Below are positions 59,271 through 64,000 of a stretch of DNA of 64,000 bases, piece after piece (the first letter of the stretch is position 1; every line of letters starts with the position of its first letter). The stretch is from Saposhnikovia divaricata (taxonomy: Eukaryota; Streptophyta; Magnoliopsida; Apiales; Apiaceae), in the NCBI GenBank assembly GCA_036435485.1, contig CM071600.1, forward strand, positions 63,671,546 to 63,735,545, written 5' to 3'. The notes under the pieces are model-generated. The model saw only the letters and a program-made list of their open reading frames with translations. It was not told the origin of the DNA and ran no database searches. Made by a program: the position numbers and the translations under genes.

Positions 59271-59578
59271 CAAGTGTAGCAACTCTTTGTAGGCTAAGAA
59301 AACAGACATATTTGCTTAGGGTTTCTTGAATATCTTTAGAAGCAAAGAGTTGTAAAACGGCAGCTGTGTACATTTTGTATCACAGAGTTTTCTTCAAATA
59401 AAAGCTTCAGGTGGTGCATTTTAACCACCTGATTTTATATGTGTTTGTGTATAATTCTTACATTGCAATTATCTCTTCATAAGTTTCTGAAGTTCTTATC
59501 AGAAATTTATAAATATCAAGAATTGTATTCAACCCCCCCTTCTACAATTATACAAGTGTGTAATCTGGGAATAACAAT

Positions 59579-59590
59579 TGGTATCAGAGC
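59579..59590 (+). other. Copia primer binding site
   Basis: TGGTATCAGAGC, initiator tRNA-Met type, right after the LTR. Confidence 0.92.
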
Positions 59591-59635
59591 AAGCTTCTAA
59601 CATATTTGAAGTTTAAAGATCAACACACTTCCAAC

Positions 59636-62035
59636 ATGTCTAAGAAGGATTATGGAGTGAAGATTCCAGTTCTTGATAGAGAAAATTACTTTCACTGGAA
59701 AGTAAAAATGCGTCTACATCTCTCGTCTATTGATGAGGGTTTTGTGGATTGCATTGACAAGGGTCCTCACGTTCCAATGAAGACAGCAACAAGAGTTGGC
59801 CTGGCTGATGATGTGCCTGACACTTTCATTCCCAAACCTGTTCCTGAGTGGAGTCTTGAAGATATTGCAGAAGTCCACAAAGACAAAAAGGCCATGAATA
59901 TTCTGTTCAATGGTCTAGAAACAGACATGGTTGACAATGTTATTAACTGTACTACCGCCAAGGAAGTATGGGACATTGTTCAAACCCTGTGTGAAGGAAC
60001 AGAACAGGTAAGGGAAAACAAGATGCAACTACTAATCCAACAGTATGAACACTTTCACTTTAAGAGTGGGGAAACATTGAATGATACATTTAGTAGATTT
60101 CAAAAGCTACTAAATGGTTTGAAACTGTATGGAAGAGTCTATCAGGTTAAAGACTCTAATCTCAAATTTCTGAGATCACTGCCCAAGGAATGGAAGCCAA
60201 TGACTGTTTCTCTAAGAAACACTCAAGAGTACAAGACATTTACTCTTGAAAGGCTCTATGGAACTTTAAAGACCTATGAGCTGGAAATGGAGCAGGATGA
60301 AGAGATTGAGAAGTCTCAAAAGAAAAGTGGGTCAGTTGCACTCGTTGCCAATTTGGAGCAAAAGGAGGAAAGGACAGAAACTGCTAGTTCTACACCAAAC
60401 AGGGAGGTTTGTAAAGGTAGAGCAGAATCAAGCGGGAGCAAGGTAAAGGTATCTGAGGAATTGAATGCCCTTCAGCAGGATGAATTGGATGAGATAGATG
60501 AGCACTTAGCTTTTCTATCTAGGAGATTCTCTAAGCTGAAATTCAAGAGAAACTCTGGGATGGCCAAGCCATTTAACAAGGATTTTTCCACAAACAACTA
60601 TGTGGATAAATCCAAAATTAAATGCTACAATTGTGGGATTGCTGGTCATATGATAAGTGAATGCAGGAAACCTAGATCTGAGAACAAGGGAAAGCCAACT
60701 GAGGTTGTTGACTATAAGAAGAAATATTTTGATCTTCTCAGGCAGAAAGGAAAGGCATTCTTGACCCAAGAGTATGACTGGGCTGTTGATGACAATCATT
60801 CTGATGATGATGCTGAGTTAGTCAACCTTGCTTTAATGGCTGATTCTGGAGAGCAGGAAGCAAGTTCAGCTAGCAATCAGGTATTTTCCACTAATCTCTC
60901 TGAGCTCACAAAAGAGGAATGCAATAGTGTTATAGATGAAATGTCTACTGAACTATATCACTTAAGTGTTACTCTTAAATCACTTACTAAAGAGAACAAT
61001 AGAATTAAAGAGTCTAATCTGTTTTTAAGTGATAGAAATGCTGCTCTAGAATCTCAATTTCTAGAATTTGAGAAAATGAGAGTTGATTGCAATAATGCTA
61101 AAAGTGAACTTGAAGCTGTGTTAAAAAGAGAACTGATTTTAAAAGACCAGCTTGAAAAAGAACAAGGGATAATTGCTAAATTTCAAAGTAGTAGGAATGT
61201 TTCTCAAAACATAATAGAAGTTCAGGGAATAGAATCTTTTGTAAAGGATACCTGGACTCAAAAGAAAAAGGAGCTAGAACCTGGCCTTGAGGATCTAGAG
61301 ACTATTTGTGAATCAACGGATAGTGATCATCCGTTGACAGATGAACCGTCAACGGATGAGAGGTATCCGTCGACTAACAAAAAGTCTGTTGGTAAGAAGG
61401 AACTTAGGAAACTGGACATCAAGTATGGTCCAGTAAACAAGAATTTTGTTAGTGGTGAGTGCAGCAAAACCAAATCCAGTGGGAAGACTAAGACAGGTGA
61501 TTTACACAACATAAAGGCTGTTGGTAAATCAGACAATGAAAAGGTAGAAATTGAGGGCAAAAAGAAAAAGAACAGAAATGGTAAGATAGGCATCAACAAG
61601 AAAAACAATTACTCTCCTGACAAGTTTGCTCCTAGGAAAACTTGTAGTAATTGTAATAGTGTCAATCATTTATCTTCTAATTGCAAGATTGTTAACAAGG
61701 CTCCTGTTCATATACCTCAACCAATGCCATGTATGCCTGCAATGCCTGGTTTGTATCAAAATGCTAGTTTTTCAAATCCATATGTGAACATGCCATATGT
61801 GTCTAATCCATACTTTCAATCTATGAATGTGCCACAAATGTCATGGAACCTACCTAACATGAATAATATGTATGCCAATTTTCCACACATGCATGCATCC
61901 AATATTCATGCAAATGAGCATTTGTCAAACCCCATTACTCAAGCATCTACACCTAAGATGAAGAATGCTAAGAGTGCAAAGTCAAAGGCTAACAAGAAAG
62001 GACCCAAGGAAGCTTGGGTACCAAAATCAACTTGA
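59636..62035 (+). CDS. SIRE/Maximus-type copia Gag
   Basis: 799 residues, starting at the ATG of ACATGTCTAAGAAGG, 45 bp after the primer site. The N-terminal gag domain (residues about 8-240; VLDRENYFHWKVKMRLHL, TAKEVWDIVQTLCEG, LKFLRSLPKEWKPM) forms the particle shell. A CCHC zinc knuckle (CYNCGIAGHMISEC) is at about residues 330-343. A likely coiled coil lies at about 425-520. A second knuckle-like CSNCNSVNHLSSNC is at about 670-683, with a Met/Asn/Pro-rich C-terminus after it. Such a long Gag is typical of SIRE elements. Residues 560-585 (STDSDHPLTDEPSTDERYPS) come from four copies of the CAACGGAT word. It ends at TGA; pol follows in another frame. Confidence 0.93.
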   Translation: MSKKDYGVKIPVLDRENYFHWKVKMRLHLSSIDEGFVDCIDKGPHVPMKTATRVGLADDVPDTFIPKPVPEWSLEDIAEVHKDKKAMNILFNGLETDMVDNVINCTTAKEVWDIVQTLCEGTEQVRENKMQLLIQQYEHFHFKSGETLNDTFSRFQKLLNGLKLYGRVYQVKDSNLKFLRSLPKEWKPMTVSLRNTQEYKTFTLERLYGTLKTYELEMEQDEEIEKSQKKSGSVALVANLEQKEERTETASSTPNREVCKGRAESSGSKVKVSEELNALQQDELDEIDEHLAFLSRRFSKLKFKRNSGMAKPFNKDFSTNNYVDKSKIKCYNCGIAGHMISECRKPRSENKGKPTEVVDYKKKYFDLLRQKGKAFLTQEYDWAVDDNHSDDDAELVNLALMADSGEQEASSASNQVFSTNLSELTKEECNSVIDEMSTELYHLSVTLKSLTKENNRIKESNLFLSDRNAALESQFLEFEKMRVDCNNAKSELEAVLKRELILKDQLEKEQGIIAKFQSSRNVSQNIIEVQGIESFVKDTWTQKKKELEPGLEDLETICESTDSDHPLTDEPSTDERYPSTNKKSVGKKELRKLDIKYGPVNKNFVSGECSKTKSSGKTKTGDLHNIKAVGKSDNEKVEIEGKKKKNRNGKIGINKKNNYSPDKFAPRKTCSNCNSVNHLSSNCKIVNKAPVHIPQPMPCMPAMPGLYQNASFSNPYVNMPYVSNPYFQSMNVPQMSWNLPNMNNMYANFPHMHASNIHANEHLSNPITQASTPKMKNAKSAKSKANKKGPKEAWVPKST

Positions 62036-64000
62036 TTTGTTTTTGAAATGTGTGCAGGGAAACAGAAGGAATCTATGGTACCTAGACAGTGGATGTTCTA
62101 GGCACATGACAGGAGATTCAACCCTGCTCACAGAGTTCAAGGAAGGAGCTGGCCCTAGAATTACCTTTGGAGATGACAGCAAAGGATATACTAAGGGATA
62201 TGGCCTGATTTCAAAAGACAATGTCATCATTGAAGAAGTGGCTTTAGTTGAAGGTTTAAAGCACAATTTGCTGAGCATCAGTCAGATTTGTGACAAAGAC
62301 TATGAAGTAAAGTTCACAAAAGAAGCCTGTGTTGTTTCTGCCAAGGAAGACAACAATGTGGTATTGACAGGCTTTAGAAAAGGAAATGTTTACATAGCTG
62401 ACTTCAATTCAGCATGCTCAGAATCCATTACTTGTCTCTTCAGCAAAGCAAGTAAGGATGAGAGTTGGCTATGGCATAAGAAGCTGTCACATTTGAATTT
62501 TAAAGTTATGAATGATTTGGTAAGAAAGGATCTTGCTAGAGGAATCCCTCATTTGGAGTTTGTCAAAGATGGGCTATGTGATGCCTGCCAATTAGGGAAA
62601 CAAAAGAAATCATCTTTCAAAAGCAAGACAGAGTCATCCATTGTTAAGCCTCTTCAATTGCTGCATATGGATTTATTTGGTCCAGTAAATGTCATGTCTA
62701 TTTCAAAGAAGAAATACTGTCTGGTGATTGTAGATGATTTTTCTAAGTTCACATGGACTTTCTTCCTGCACTCCAAGGATTGTGCAAGTGAAATCATTAT
62801 CAATCACCTCAGAATGCTAAACAATGGTTCTGAAGACAGAGTTCAAAGGATCAGAAGTGACAATGGTACTGAATTCAAAAATTCCACAATGAAGATTTTC
62901 TGTGAAGAGAATGGAATTGTCCATGAGTTTTCTGCTGCCAGAACACCTCAACAAAATGGGGTTGTTGAAAGGAAAAACAGAACTCTCATTGAAGCAGCTA
63001 GAACAATGTTAAGTGAATCAAGATTACCAACATATTTCTGGGCTGAAGCTGTCAACACTGCATGCTTTACTCAGAATATTTCCTTGGTCAATCAAGCTAG
63101 AGGAATGACTCCTTATCAGTTATTAACCAACAAGAAACCAACTTTAGCTTTTCTACATGTCTTTGGATGTAAGTGTTTTGTGCTAAGGAATCATGGAGAT
63201 AATTTAGGCAAATTTGAAGCAAAGGCAGATGAAGCTATTTTCGTTGGATATGCAGCAGGGAAAGCCTACAAGGTCTACAATCTAAGAACCAACATTGTTA
63301 TGGAGTCTGTACATGTTGTGTTTGATGATCAAAAGATTCTAGGCCTAAATGATGAAGGCTACCATGAAAAGTTGGAATTTGAGAATGAAGGTGAAGGAAG
63401 AATGTACTATGATGATGATGAGGAGAATGAAGATCATGACCACAGAGATCCACCTAGAGCTGTTACACCAACTAGAAGTGATGCTTACACTGTAAATGAA
63501 GCATCTGTTGATAGTCATTCTGGAGCATCCGTTGACAGTCATTCTGCAACATCCGTTGACACTATTAGAGATGCATCCGTTGATAGAAATTCTCAAGCAT
63601 CCGTCGACAGGCAAAATGATGCATCCATTGACAGTCAACTTCATAACTCAGCAAGGACAACAAACTCAGGGGGAGTTTCTCATGGTCAAAGTTCAATGCT
63701 AAATCAACATGATCATGGAAATGAAGCAACCTCATCAAGATCAAATCTTCCACCTGCAAGAAAATGGACTAGAAATCATCCATTTGAGTTAATCATTGGT
63801 GAATCAAATTCAAGAGTCCAAACTAGAAGGGCCACTCAAGCTGAATGTCTATACAGTAGCTTCCTATCTCAAGAGGAACCTAAGAAAGTGGAAGATGCCC
63901 TTCTAGATCCAGATTGGGTGTTAGCAATGCAAGAAGAGCTAAATCAATCTGAAAGGAATAAAGTATGGAAGCTTGTGCCCAAACCTGATGATAGAAGTGT
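62034..64000 (+). CDS. SIRE-type copia Pol, 5' part (protease, integrase, start of RT), runs off the window
   Basis: Open for 655 codons to the window end, so no stop is seen. Order: protease (WYLDSGCSRHM near 62080, catalytic DSG); pre-integrase HHCC zinc domain (WHKKLSHL near 62474, CDACQLGKQKK near 62580); integrase core (HMDLFGPV near 62665, RSDNGTEF near 62855, QQNGVVERKNR near 62950), giving D, D and E; a linker with six SVDS-type repeats (63500-63635); then the start of RT (DPDWVLAMQEEL). The frame is +1 relative to gag and overlaps its stop. A TGTGTGCAGG sequence at 62049-62058 looks like a splice acceptor. Whether pol is expressed by splicing, frameshifting, or was displaced by a mutation is not known. 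Confidence 0.9.
63499..63640 (+). repeat. ATCCGTTG word repeats within copia pol
   Basis: Three exact ATCCGTTG (inverse of CAACGGAT) and three one-base variants (ATCTGTTG, ATCCGTCG, ATCCATTG), mostly 24 bases apart, encoding ASVDS-like repeats between integrase and RT. Confidence 0.92.

Larger units (their letters stand above)
58568..59576 (+). repeat. SIRE-type copia 5' LTR (1009 bp)
   Basis: Begins TGTTAGGAATATG and ends GGAATAACA, with TGTTA/TAACA terminal inverted repeats, two bases before the primer site. It contains ten exact CAACGGAT octamers (nine direct, one inverted) between 58636 and 58969, a TATATAA box at 59264 and AATAAA at 59397. The possible target is ACCCT (58563-58567). The 3' LTR is outside the window. 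Confidence 0.9.

Overview
The window is nuclear DNA of a flowering plant, probably a eudicot. The evidence is an Aux/IAA gene, a remnant of an MLN51/CASC3-like exon-junction-complex gene, an intron-containing tRNA-Tyr, and dense plant-type retrotransposons (Athila-like Ty3/gypsy, a Tekay-like large-LTR derivative, SIRE-type Ty1/copia, L1-type LINEs, Helitrons, MITEs, a TRIM). The species cannot be named from the sequence. The SIRE repeat style reminds me of Apiaceae, but that is only an impression.

Layout. 1-8808 is one copy of a block that recurs at 22661-31456, about 1% diverged by eye. It holds an AT-rich stretch, a chimeric minus-strand LINE, the start of a gag gene, a primer binding site and an LTR. 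In the first copy the LTR is also the 3' LTR of a second minus-strand Athila-like element (8809-15038) with a broken pol and a downstream third ORF. 16253-16978 looks like a solo LTR. It cuts off an MLN51 pseudogene (16979-20903), one intron of which holds a 1354-bp TRIM with a 5-bp target duplication. A 1.3-kb Helitron (21353-22652) lies between the pseudogene and the second block copy.

31457-41511 is mostly AT-rich and gene-poor. It holds a GC-rich hAT-like segment, a degenerate Helitron-like repeat, two Stowaway-like MITEs and one Tourist-like MITE. The two host loci that could be functional are also here: an Aux/IAA gene (36237-37169) with a stop codon right after domain I, and tRNA-Tyr (38101-38188, minus).

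41512-64000 is a nest of three LTR retrotransposons. A plus-strand Athila-like element starts at 41512. Its gag is split by a 9998-bp non-autonomous element (43517-53514) with two 4446-bp LTRs, a 1106-bp internal region and a GCCAT target duplication. The host gag-pol frame resumes exactly after the insertion and runs to 58155. A SIRE-type copia element begins at 58568 and leaves the window at 64000 with an open pol frame.

The genes do not form a pathway. The window is a record of nested and duplicated retroelement insertions around two or three host loci. The signals I find most interesting are: an octamer (CAACGGAT) scattered through both the LTR and two coding segments of the copia element, in both orientations and several reading frames; the giant-LTR derivative with unusual TA...CA ends; the Aux/IAA nonsense codon; the TRIM with an array of GCCCGTATGGC-like words; and a LINE carrying two different 3' modules.
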